Shown here one piece after another: positions 17,118 through 25,268 of a stretch of 39,505 nucleotides of DNA. Source of the DNA: Gemmatimonadaceae bacterium (GTDB lineage: Bacteria; Gemmatimonadota; Gemmatimonadetes; Gemmatimonadales; Gemmatimonadaceae); the NCBI GenBank assembly GCA_035533015.1, contig DATLUQ010000003.1, positions 1-39,505 on the forward strand. Reading direction: 5' to 3'. The first letter of the stretch is position 1, and every line of letters begins with the position of its first letter. The notes below the pieces were generated by a model that worked only from the letters and a program-made list of their open reading frames with translations, was not told the origin of the DNA and searched no databases. The position numbers were made by a program, and so were the translations under genes.

Positions 17118-17467
17118 CACGTGCCTCCGTTGCGGGCGTCGCGCAGCCACCGCGCGGCCGCCTCGAATGCGTCGCTGAGGTCGGGCAGCATCGCGGCCAC
17201 GGCCGCGACGTCGCCCTCCGCGGCAAGCCGTTCCCCGCGCTCGCACACGGCCTGCAGCGCCACTGCCCCCATCTGACCCGACGACGACTTGAGCGAGTGC
17301 AGCGCGCCCCGCGCGGTGGAGGCGTCGCCCTGCGCGATCGCCGCCCGCACCGTTTCGAGCCGCGGCGGGGCGCCGGCGAGCAGCAGATCGATCATCTCGT
17401 GGAGCAGCGGGTCACCGCCGAATTTGCGTATCCGGGCAATCGCGTCGGGATCAAACGTGGGGACCAT
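17117..17467 (-). CDS. Histidine phosphotransfer (Hpt) protein
   Basis: A 116-residue helical protein. The Hpt motif ARGALHSLKSSSGQMGAVAL gives phospho-acceptor H57. It has no kinase or receiver domain, so it relays phosphate between a hybrid kinase and a receiver. It sits between the GspE-like ATPase gene (18-base gap) and the receiver gene (1-base overlap). Candidate donors in the window are the hybrid kinases at 20937 and 28085. Confidence 0.9.
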   Translation of the reverse strand: MVPTFDPDAIARIRKFGGDPLLHEMIDLLLAGAPPRLETVRAAIAQGDASTARGALHSLKSSSGQMGAVALQAVCERGERLAAEGDVAAVAAMLPDLSDAFEAAARWLRDARNGGT

Positions 17468-17485
17468 GGAGGGTATGGACGCGAC

Positions 17486-19546
17486 TCACATCGGTCGGCG
17501 TACGGCGTTCTGCACCACGCCGGCAAAACGCCCCCAATCGACCGGTGCGCCGAGGTCGTGCGACGTGATGCCGTTTCCGCTCGTCGTGCCCCCCAGTGGC
17601 AGATCGGCAACGGCATCGATCGGGGGCGCGCCCTGGCCGCTGGCCGAGGGGAGCAGTTCCTGGCGCCGCGGCATCGCCAATTGGAGCATCGACGCCTCGC
17701 TCACCAGGAACGAGAACTCCACGCCCTCGTGCATGAGTTGGGCTGCCGAGTCGGCGTCGGGGGCCTCCGACACGCGGAAGCCGCCGCCCTCGAGCAAGGC
17801 GCGCGCCATGCGCCGCCACGCCGGATCCGGATTGAGGATCAGGATGCCCGCTGTACCGGTGACGGCTATCTCGTCGTCGAGTTGGTCGCCGAGCACGCGC
17901 TCGATCTCCTGAAGTGTCGTCTCGCCGCGTCGCACCCGGGCAACGGCCACGTCGCGCAGCGGCGCCATCCCGGCGGCAATCGCCGCGCGCTGGAGTTGCT
18001 GCGCCGTGGCGCCGGCGGCGATCATATCGGCGATGCTCGGCGCGACGATGGCGACTTCGATGAGCGGCAGACGGCCCCGATAGCCGGTGTTCCCGCACCG
18101 CTTGCACCCGGCGGCCCGCGACAGCGGGAGCACGCCGAACTGTGCCGAGAGCCGCTCCTCCTCTTCGGTCAGGGAGCCGAGCAGCGGCTGCGCGCAATCG
18201 GGACACACCCGCCGCACGAGGCGCTGCGCCAGACAGCCGCGTAGACAGGTGGCGATGGTCTGGCGGTCGAGACCCAGATCGGCCAGGCGCGCGACGGCGC
18301 TCATCGAGTCGTTGGTGTGCAGCGTGGCGAGCACGAGGTGGCCCGTCAGGGCCGCCTGGGCCGCCACTTCGGCCGTTTCGAGATCGCGGATCTCACCCAC
18401 GAAGATCACGTCGGGGTCCTGGCGCAGGATGGCCCGCAGCGAGCTGGCGAACGTCACCCCGCGCTTGGTCTCCACCTGGATCTGCGTGATGCCGGGCAGC
18501 TCGTACTCGATCGGGTCCTCGACCGTCATGATGTTCACGTGGCCGGTCGCGATCTCCTTGATCGCCGAGTACAGCGTGGTCGTCTTCCCCGAGCCAGTGG
18601 GGCCCGTGACGATCACGATGCCGTCGCGACAAGCCAGCAACTGCCGCAGCCGCGCCAACTCGCGGGGCGTGATGCCCACCTCTTCGAGGCGGCGCGCGTT
18701 CTCCGGACGCAGCACGCGAATCACCGCCTTCTCGGCGTCGCGCGTCGGCACCGTGGAGATACGCAAATCGTAATTGCGGCCCTCGATCGACACCTTGGCG
18801 CGGCCGTCCTGGGCCACGAGGCGGTTGGCGATGTCCATGCGCCCCAGCACCTTGATCCGCGACACGACCCGGTTGAGCGCCGCCATCGGCAGGTGCATGT
18901 GCTGGCGCATCACGCCGTCGATGCGGAACCGCACGCTGCCCCCCTTGGGGCCGGGCTCGATGTGCACGTCGCTCACGCCGTGCATCACGGCGTCGCGCAG
19001 GATCAGGTTGGTGAGTTTGACGACGGGGCCGGTCTCGACCTCGGTCAGATCCACCGCCTCCGGTTCCAACTCGTCGACCACCTTCACGGCGTCGGCGATC
19101 TGGGAGTCGACCGTGGTGAGGAGATTCTCCACCATGCGGTCGGCCGAGTAGCCGGAGAGCAGCGCGTCTTCGATCAGGGTCGGCGGCGCGAGTTCGAAGA
19201 TCGGGCGGCGCCCGGAGGCGAACCCGATGGCATGTTCGACTTCGATGTCGCTCGGGTCGGCCGTCGCCACGTAGATGTGACGCTCGTTCTCGCGCAGCGG
19301 GAAGACGTGGTACCGACGCGCGAGCCGCTCGGGCAGCAGCGCCAGCGCGCCAGGATCGGTGCGCTCGAATTCGGCCACTCGCAGCCCGAACTGCGACGCG
19401 ATGCGCGAGGCCAGGTCGGTAGGCGACAGACCCAGGGTACGCGACGCGATGTCCCACGCCTCGATATTCTCCACGTCTCCGGGAATCGAGAGGGACGATG
19501 CCCCTGCCAGCCCTGCCCGCGCTACCGCGCCTTCAAGCCAATGCAT
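17486..19546 (-). CDS. GspE/PilB-type secretion ATPase with degenerate receiver tail
   Basis: 686 residues from the ATG at 19546, chosen for GGGGAG ten bases upstream; ATGs at 19564 and 19600 are alternatives. An MshEN-like N-terminal domain (about 35-130) precedes the motor. Walker A is GPTGSGKTTT (about 315-324), the Asp box is TVEDPIEYELPGITQIQV, Walker B is PDVIFVGEIRDLETAE and the His box is TGHLVLATLHTNDS. A zinc-binding pair of CxxC motifs (CPDC near 448, CKRC near 481) completes the motor. Residues about 567-686 resemble a receiver (ILILNPDPAWRRMARALLEG), but the acidic pocket is NPD and no phospho-accepting Asp stands at the expected strand end (VEFSFLVSEAS), so it is a pseudo-receiver. 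Such hexameric ATPases drive type IV pili or type II secretion; no pilin or inner-membrane partner is nearby. Confidence 0.9.
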   Translation of the reverse strand: MHWLEGAVARAGLAGASSLSIPGDVENIEAWDIASRTLGLSPTDLASRIASQFGLRVAEFERTDPGALALLPERLARRYHVFPLRENERHIYVATADPSDIEVEHAIGFASGRRPIFELAPPTLIEDALLSGYSADRMVENLLTTVDSQIADAVKVVDELEPEAVDLTEVETGPVVKLTNLILRDAVMHGVSDVHIEPGPKGGSVRFRIDGVMRQHMHLPMAALNRVVSRIKVLGRMDIANRLVAQDGRAKVSIEGRNYDLRISTVPTRDAEKAVIRVLRPENARRLEEVGITPRELARLRQLLACRDGIVIVTGPTGSGKTTTLYSAIKEIATGHVNIMTVEDPIEYELPGITQIQVETKRGVTFASSLRAILRQDPDVIFVGEIRDLETAEVAAQAALTGHLVLATLHTNDSMSAVARLADLGLDRQTIATCLRGCLAQRLVRRVCPDCAQPLLGSLTEEEERLSAQFGVLPLSRAAGCKRCGNTGYRGRLPLIEVAIVAPSIADMIAAGATAQQLQRAAIAAGMAPLRDVAVARVRRGETTLQEIERVLGDQLDDEIAVTGTAGILILNPDPAWRRMARALLEGGGFRVSEAPDADSAAQLMHEGVEFSFLVSEASMLQLAMPRRQELLPSASGQGAPPIDAVADLPLGGTTSGNGITSHDLGAPVDWGRFAGVVQNAVRRPM

Positions 19547-19648
19547 TCGAGAGTGACTCCCCATGCCCAGAATCGGCTTCGATTCTGGCCGAAAGACCAT
19601 TGGTCAGTCGCGTGCCGACAACCGCCTCGGCGCCGATCATGACCGTTA

Positions 19649-19654
19649 TATAAT
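19649..19654 (-). promoter_or_regulatory. Possible -10 element upstream of the GspE-like gene
   Basis: The minus strand reads CTATTATATAACGG here, an isolated AT-rich patch in a GC-rich background, about 50-100 bases before the candidate starts. No convincing -35 box was found at 16-18 bases. Confidence 0.35.
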
Positions 19655-19708
19655 AGTTGTTGCAACGGCGCCGATTGAGTGATCCACGTTACAGACGCAT
19701 AACTCGCG

Positions 19709-20935
19709 TCAGCGCAACGCGATAGCTACGCGGAGCGGTTGCGAGGTGGCACCGATCAGGGCCCCGTAGCCCAACTGGCCAGACTGCGCCAGCCCCCAAC
19801 AATAGATGTTGGTGTCGGTCGTGACCCCGCACGCGTGGTTGCCGAGCCCCGTGCTCACGCTCGTGAACTGCCGCCATCCGATGACCTGCACCGGCACTTC
19901 GGCGCAAGGGAGCGATTGCGTTCCGCACCGCGCCGACAGCGCGCTCGGCGAAACGCCGAGTTGGCCGAACGAATCATTGCCCCAGCAGTACGCGTCGTGG
20001 CTGGCGGTCACCGCGCAGGTCTGGATGATGCCGGCGGACACTTCCGTGAACTGCAGGCCGCCGCTCACGGGGACGGGAGTGACGCTGCCCTCGGTGGTCC
20101 CATCACCCATTTCGCCGTGCGGGTTGGCCTCCCAGCAGTACGCCGCCTGATCGCTCACGCCGCACGTCGTGAACGAGCCCACGCTGAGCGCCTGCAGCGC
20201 GGGAGCGCCCGGCACCGCTTCGGGCAGGAGTTGCGCGCGCGCATACTCGAGTCCCTGGCTGCGATACAGCCAGATGTTGCCCCAGCAGAGAACGGTGTTG
20301 GCCACCGTCACGCCGCAGGTACGCGCCTCGCCGGCCGAGATCTGGACGAATTGCGCGCCCGCAGCGACGGGGGTGGGCGCGGAGCGCGGAACGATGTCCC
20401 CCGTGCCGAGCTGGCCGCGGTCGTTGTCGCCCCAGCAGTACGCGATGCCGTTGGTGCCGATGGCACAGGTGTGGGAGAATCCCGCCGAGATCGATTTGAA
20501 GGTGAGCCCGCCAAGCACCGGCTCAGGCACGGGCGCGTCCGCGGCCGCCACGCCCACCGCCCCCGAAGCGTTGTTTCCCCAGCAATAGGCGGTGGAGTCG
20601 GCGGCGATGGCGCAGGTATGCTCCGCGCCCGCGCTGATCGAGCGAAACGTGAGCGAGGTCGCTACGGGCTCGGCGGAGAGCGAGCAGGCGCCGCCTGCCG
20701 TGGTGTCGCAGGTCGCGGATGGCGGGTGTCCGAGTTGATCGTGCGCGTCCGATCCCCAGCAATACGCGCGGCCCGCCACGGTGAGGGCGCAGGTGTGGTC
20801 GAGCCCGGCGCTCACCGAAGCAAAGCCGTCGGCGCCCGTCTCGTCGAGCGTGGGCACCGTGGGGAGCCGGCTGGTATCGGCGGAGCTGCATGCCGCCAGC
20901 GCGACTGCGAGCACGGCGCAGGCCAGACGTCGCAT
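19709..20935 (-). CDS. RCC1-repeat beta-propeller lipoprotein
   Basis: A 408-residue protein from the ATG at 20935, one base after the upstream kinase stop (TGACATG). The signal MRRLACAVLAVALAAC has a lipobox with Cys16. The rest is about seven RCC1-type repeats, each built on FxSISAGxxHTCAI...AYCWGxNxxGQLG, forming a propeller. Nearly every repeat carries a Cys in HTCA and another in YCWG, regularly spaced, which would suit disulfides in an exported protein. RCC1-type propellers in bacteria are usually surface or periplasmic binding proteins; the ligand is unknown. The tight coupling to the CHASE3 hybrid kinase suggests a shared process, possibly ligand sensing. Confidence 0.88.
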   Translation of the reverse strand: MRRLACAVLAVALAACSSADTSRLPTVPTLDETGADGFASVSAGLDHTCALTVAGRAYCWGSDAHDQLGHPPSATCDTTAGGACSLSAEPVATSLTFRSISAGAEHTCAIAADSTAYCWGNNASGAVGVAAADAPVPEPVLGGLTFKSISAGFSHTCAIGTNGIAYCWGDNDRGQLGTGDIVPRSAPTPVAAGAQFVQISAGEARTCGVTVANTVLCWGNIWLYRSQGLEYARAQLLPEAVPGAPALQALSVGSFTTCGVSDQAAYCWEANPHGEMGDGTTEGSVTPVPVSGGLQFTEVSAGIIQTCAVTASHDAYCWGNDSFGQLGVSPSALSARCGTQSLPCAEVPVQVIGWRQFTSVSTGLGNHACGVTTDTNIYCWGLAQSGQLGYGALIGATSQPLRVAIALR

Positions 20936-20936
20936 G

Positions 20937-23183
20937 TCAGTCGGCCCGGCGCGCACGGATCTGGCGCAGCACGCCGCGCAACACGCGCGCCAAGTCGCCC
21001 CCGAGGGCCGGGCCCTTGGCGAGCACGGTGACCGTGTCGCGCTGGAGCACCTTCTGCTCGGCGTCGGAGAGCGACTTGGCGGTGATCACCACCACCGGCG
21101 TCTCGCGGTAGCGTTCGGTGCGCCGAATGCGCCGCAGGAATTCCAGCCCGTCAACGCCCGGTAGTACGACATCGAGCAGAATGAGATCGGCGTGGAACGA
21201 CTGGAGCTTGGCGAGCGCGTCGACGGCCGTCGGGGCCGATTCGACCTCGAGGCCGGGAAAGCCCGCCAGGTGGGCTTCGATCAAGCGGTGGGAATCGTCG
21301 GAATCCTCCACCACGAGCACGCGCGCCGGACGCGCGTTGAGCGCGCGATCGATCGCTTCGGCCAACGTATCGCGCGCGATGGGCTTGTTGAACACGTCCA
21401 CCGCACCGGCCAGGCGGCCTTGGTACTCCGACGCCACCACGCTCACCACGATCACTGGTGTCTGCGCGATCGAGGGATGCGCCTTCAGGCGCTGCAGCGT
21501 ATCGGACCCGTCCATCTCGGGCATGAGCAGGTCGAGTACGATCAGGTCCGGACGGCGGTCGAGGGCCGTCGAGATCCCCGCCTCACCCGATGCCGCGGTG
21601 AGCACTCGGCTTCCCGATTCCTCGGCAATCTGCGAAAGCAGCACGCGCGAGTCTTCGCTGTCGTCGATGATGAGCACGAGAGGCGCGTCGGCGTGCGTCG
21701 AGGGCGTGAGGCGACGCGGCACGGGCTGGCGTATTCCTCTCCCACCCCCCGCCCCCGGCCCAGCCCCACGCGACGGTCCCGGCGCCACGTGCCGCGCAAC
21801 CACCGGGGCGCCAGGGGTGACGTAGATGCTGAACGTCGAGCCCACTTCCTCCTCACTCACCACGCCCAAGCGGTACCCCAACCGCTCACACATCGACCTG
21901 GCGATGGCGAGCCCGAGGCCGGTGCCGCCGAACCGGCGCTGGACGGAACTGTCGGCCTGTTCGAACGCCTCGAAGATCCGGCCCACGCGGTCGGGGGCGA
22001 TGCCGACGCCGTTGTCGATCACGTCGAGCCGCTGCAGCGCGCCCGCGGGGTGGTCGGTGATGGCCCGCACCACGACCCGCCCACCCTGCGTGAACTTCAC
22101 GGCGTTGGCGATCAAGTTGAGGAGCACCTGGCGCAGTTTGTCGGGGTCGGTGCGCAGAGGCTCGATCTCGTCGGGCCGTTCGACTTCGACCAGCGGCGAC
22201 TCGGTTCCGCGAGGCGAGAACTGGGCCACGGTCTCGTCGAGCAGTCGTGCCACATCGATCGTCTGGAGCACCACGTCCATGCGACCGGACTCCACTTTGG
22301 AGAGGTCGAGGATGTCGTTGATGATCTCGAGCAGATGCGTGCCGTTGGCGCGGATGCGCTCCACGTAGGAGCGGGCGGTTTCGTCGATGGCGCCCGGACC
22401 GGGCTTGAGCAAGACGTTGGAGAATCCGATCACCGAATTGAGCGGCGTCCGCAGTTCGTGGCTCATACGGGCGAGGAACTCGCTCTTCGCGGCGCTGGCC
22501 GCGTGGGCCTGCTCCAGGGCCTGCACGAGTTCGGCATCCAACCGCTCTCGCTCGCGGATGTCGCGGCCAATCGTGATCACGGCCAGGGCGGCCACCGCAC
22601 AGGCGACGATGAAGCCGAACAGGAGGACCGTCGTGGCCAACTGTTCCTCGGCGCGCTCCTCCCGGAGGCGGCGGTCGAGTAGCGCGCGCTCGGCGCGCGT
22701 CATGCGCGAGATCTGCTGGCGGATGGAGGTCGAGAGCAGTACGCTGGCGTCGTCGGCCACGGTGTCGCGGCCCACCGCGGCGCGGCTGCTGTCGTACAAC
22801 GCGAGGACGCGCCCCATAAGGGCCATCTTCTGCCCCACGGAATCGGCGAGGATGTCGGCGCGCGCGCCCTGCGCCGGGTCGTCGGGCTCAAAGCGGCGCA
22901 GTCCCGCCAAGTCGCCGCGCACGCGCTGCGCGGCATCGTCATACGGGCCGCGAAACGCCGGGCGGTCGGTGAGTAGCAGCCCTCGCACCGCCGACTCGGC
23001 GTCCAGGACGTCACCCTCCAGCACCCCCAGCATCTGGATGGCGTCGTAGGTACGGCGCACCCGCACAGATGCCTCGGCCGACGCGCGCAGCCCGCGGTAC
23101 GACTCACCGCCGATCACCGCGAGGATCAGCGCCGCGGTGGCAAAGCTGAACAGCGCCTTTCGGGGGATGGAAAGCGTAATCAC
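20937..23183 (-). CDS. CHASE3 hybrid sensor histidine kinase with two receivers
   Basis: 748 residues from a GTG. TM1 (about 11-25) and TM2 (about 184-205) flank a CHASE3-like helical periplasmic sensor (about 30-180, with LEGDVLDAESAVRGLLLTDR). HisKA follows with H242 in SEFLARMSHELRTPLNSVIG, then an HATPase domain (N box LLNLIANAVKFT, G1 DNGVGIAP, G2 GGTGLGLAI). After a Gly/Pro linker (about 465-495) come two receivers with D551 (LIVLDLLMPEMDG) and D671 (LILLDVVLPGVDG). In the first receiver the usual Lys loop reads VFNKP; in the second the C-terminal Lys lies in LAKGPALGG. No HAMP domain is evident. A multistep relay through the Hpt protein at 17117-17467 is plausible. The gene is followed by the RCC1 lipoprotein. 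Confidence 0.92.
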   Translation of the reverse strand: MITLSIPRKALFSFATAALILAVIGGESYRGLRASAEASVRVRRTYDAIQMLGVLEGDVLDAESAVRGLLLTDRPAFRGPYDDAAQRVRGDLAGLRRFEPDDPAQGARADILADSVGQKMALMGRVLALYDSSRAAVGRDTVADDASVLLSTSIRQQISRMTRAERALLDRRLREERAEEQLATTVLLFGFIVACAVAALAVITIGRDIRERERLDAELVQALEQAHAASAAKSEFLARMSHELRTPLNSVIGFSNVLLKPGPGAIDETARSYVERIRANGTHLLEIINDILDLSKVESGRMDVVLQTIDVARLLDETVAQFSPRGTESPLVEVERPDEIEPLRTDPDKLRQVLLNLIANAVKFTQGGRVVVRAITDHPAGALQRLDVIDNGVGIAPDRVGRIFEAFEQADSSVQRRFGGTGLGLAIARSMCERLGYRLGVVSEEEVGSTFSIYVTPGAPVVARHVAPGPSRGAGPGAGGGRGIRQPVPRRLTPSTHADAPLVLIIDDSEDSRVLLSQIAEESGSRVLTAASGEAGISTALDRRPDLIVLDLLMPEMDGSDTLQRLKAHPSIAQTPVIVVSVVASEYQGRLAGAVDVFNKPIARDTLAEAIDRALNARPARVLVVEDSDDSHRLIEAHLAGFPGLEVESAPTAVDALAKLQSFHADLILLDVVLPGVDGLEFLRRIRRTERYRETPVVVITAKSLSDAEQKVLQRDTVTVLAKGPALGGDLARVLRGVLRQIRARRAD

Positions 23184-23204
23184 GCTGCCAATATATCTTT
23201 AAGG

Positions 23205-23309
23205 ATGCACCGGCGCTCGAAAGAACGCGGCTTCAAGCCGTACCTCATCTTCGGCATCGTGGCCGCAACCGTCGAGATGGCCATCATTCTCTGGCTGATG
23301 TACCACTAG
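23205..23309 (+). CDS. Putative 34-residue single-pass membrane peptide
   Basis: A short frame starting MHRRSKERGFKPYLIFGIVA and ending LWLMYH. It has a basic head (RRSKERGFK) followed by one hydrophobic segment (YLIFGIVAATVEMAIILWLMY), the classic layout of a small positive-inside membrane protein. It lies in the 120-base space between the divergent hybrid kinase (start 23183) and the Ser/Thr kinase (stop 23306), and its TAG overlaps that stop as CTAG. No clear ribosome-binding site (AAGG directly abuts the ATG). The composition is far from what random GC-rich sequence gives, which favours a real gene, but this is not proven. Confidence 0.5.
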   Translation: MHRRSKERGFKPYLIFGIVAATVEMAIILWLMYH

Positions 23310-25120
23310 GGGTTCGGCTGGCCGCGACCGCGCATGCCACGCCCCAGCCGGAGGTCGAACTGGTGGCAGCGCTGGGTGGCCGCCGCATCGCCGTTGGCGG
23401 TGTTGGAGCATGCGGTCATCGCCTGTTGCGCCATCCCGCGGAGCTGCTGCGCCACGGGGAACGGCATCCGTCCGGTTGGCATGATGTCCCGCAGCGTCTT
23501 CACTTCGCCCTGGGCTTCACGCAACTCGATGTTCGCGAGATTCGCGCGCCCGTTGGAGACGTACCGGCCGGCCGCCTGCATGTGGCTGCGAATCTCCTTG
23601 AGCGCACGGTTGATCCCTGCGCGATCGGCCGAATCCACCACCGAGGCCGCGGCGTTGGGGTGGCGGGTTTGGGTCAGGGATTCAGCCGGAGCGGCAGGGA
23701 GCGTGTCTCGGGCCGCAGCCGGTGGGCGCGACGTGGTGGCCGCGGCCACCCGCGGTGGCTGCGCGACGTGGTGCGCCGCCAGGTGCGTGACCTGCGGTGT
23801 GATGATCTTCGCCACCGGCGGTGCCGGAGCCGTGTTCGGCGGCGGGCTTGCGGTGTCCACAGCGCCGTTCGCCGAACCCACGGTGTCTCGCGCCGTGACG
23901 GCGGTGGACACGGGGGTGCGGCGCTGCCACGCATTCAGCACGGTATAGCCACCGCCGAGCACGAGCACCACAGCTGCCGCAATCCAGAGGCCGCGCGACG
24001 CCGGCTTGGACTGGTTGGCGGGCAGGACGCGGGTGCGACCCGGACCGGCGGGCTTGACCGAAGCTGGCGACCGCTTGTCCGGTGTAGCGGCGAGTGCCGG
24101 GGTCGGCCGAACGGGCACGGCCACGCGCACCGTCCGCTCGGGATCGTCGAGGGGCGTGCCAGCCGCCGCTTCGACCACCGCGCGCCCAAAATCGGCGACG
24201 CTCGCGTAGCGCCGGTCGGGCTCCGGATCGAGCGCCCGGTCGAGCGCGGCCTGAAGTGGCGCCGGCCAGGCGATGCCGGGGCGCACGGCGGTAAGGCTGG
24301 CGGGACGTGACGTGAGCCGCCGGACGAGCGTTTCCTTGGACGTCAGCTTGGGATACGGCAGGTCGCCGGTGAGCATGTTGAACAGGACGAGCCCCAGCGA
24401 ATAGATGTCGGTGCGTTGATCCAACTTCTCGCCGGCCAGTTGCTCGGGGCTCATGTACTCGGGGGTGCCGAGGGACACACCCGCGGTGGTCACCGTCTGG
24501 CCACCGCCCTCGCCCGGTGTTGCGACCGACTTGGCGATGCCGAAGTCCACGACCTTCACCCAGTCGCTGCCGTCGATCTGGCGCGCGAGCATGATGTTGT
24601 CGGGCTTGAGGTCGCGGTGGATGATTCCGAGGTGGTGCGCAGCGCTGAGGGCGTCGGTGGCTCCCTTGATGATTTGCGCGGCGCGAGCGATGGGCAGTGG
24701 TCCATCGCGCTGGACCAGGGCGTGAAGGCTCTCGCCTTCCACGAATTCCATGGCCAGGTACAGCAGCCCGTCGGGCGTCTCGCCAAAGTCGTAGATGGCG
24801 GCGACGTTCGGGTGGTTGATGCGGCTGGCGTTGGCCGCTTCACGGTTGAACCGCGTGATGGCATCGGCGGTGGCCGCGAGCGTGGGGCTCATGACCTTGA
24901 GCGCGCTCTTGCGACCCATGCGGACGTGTTCGGCGACGTACACCCGGCCCATGCCGCCCTCACCAATGAGGGAGGTGACGTGGTAGCGGTCTGCGATGAT
25001 CCGGCCAATGAGCGGATCGTCCGACGACTCGGCGCGCAGAGGACTGCCGTCGTTCGGACAGAATTTCTGCTCGGGCCCGTACTCGGCGCCGCACTGGGTG
25101 CAGATCTTCTTGATGCTCAT
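23306..25120 (-). CDS. Membrane Ser/Thr protein kinase (PknB-like) with zinc-ribbon-like N terminus
   Basis: 604 residues from the ATG at 25120 (MSIKKICTQCGAEYGPEQKF). Residues 7-22 resemble a zinc ribbon, but only three Cys (C7, C10, C21) are present. The kinase domain spans about 45-315: glycine loop GEGGMGRVYVAEHV, K75, E94, catalytic HRDLKPDN (D170), DFG (192-194), and the GTPEYMSPEQL activation segment end. A Pro-rich juxtamembrane linker precedes one TM (about 378-395). The external part is low-complexity Pro/Ala (about 400-480) followed by a helical region (INRALKEIRSHMQAAGRYVS) of unknown function. Eukaryotic-type kinases of this layout sense envelope signals and phosphorylate cytoplasmic proteins. 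Divergent from the PorV-like gene. Confidence 0.92.
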   Translation of the reverse strand: MSIKKICTQCGAEYGPEQKFCPNDGSPLRAESSDDPLIGRIIADRYHVTSLIGEGGMGRVYVAEHVRMGRKSALKVMSPTLAATADAITRFNREAANASRINHPNVAAIYDFGETPDGLLYLAMEFVEGESLHALVQRDGPLPIARAAQIIKGATDALSAAHHLGIIHRDLKPDNIMLARQIDGSDWVKVVDFGIAKSVATPGEGGGQTVTTAGVSLGTPEYMSPEQLAGEKLDQRTDIYSLGLVLFNMLTGDLPYPKLTSKETLVRRLTSRPASLTAVRPGIAWPAPLQAALDRALDPEPDRRYASVADFGRAVVEAAAGTPLDDPERTVRVAVPVRPTPALAATPDKRSPASVKPAGPGRTRVLPANQSKPASRGLWIAAAVVLVLGGGYTVLNAWQRRTPVSTAVTARDTVGSANGAVDTASPPPNTAPAPPVAKIITPQVTHLAAHHVAQPPRVAAATTSRPPAAARDTLPAAPAESLTQTRHPNAAASVVDSADRAGINRALKEIRSHMQAAGRYVSNGRANLANIELREAQGEVKTLRDIMPTGRMPFPVAQQLRGMAQQAMTACSNTANGDAAATQRCHQFDLRLGRGMRGRGQPNP

Positions 25121-25268
25121 GTCTTCAATGACAGTTGGGTGCGCCCCCGCGTCACCAGGTGCGGCGCGAGGGATCGTCCGCGGGGCGTCCCGCCCTCGGG
25201 AACCGCGCGGGCTTTCGCCCCGGCGTTCCCCAGGGTAACATCCGCGCGCAACCCGCTCCGAGGTCGAA

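Noticed and set aside
23306-25120. A full zinc ribbon at the N terminus of the Ser/Thr kinase
   Set aside because: Only three Cys (C7, C10, C21) are present and the fourth ligand position is not Cys, so metal binding is not claimed.
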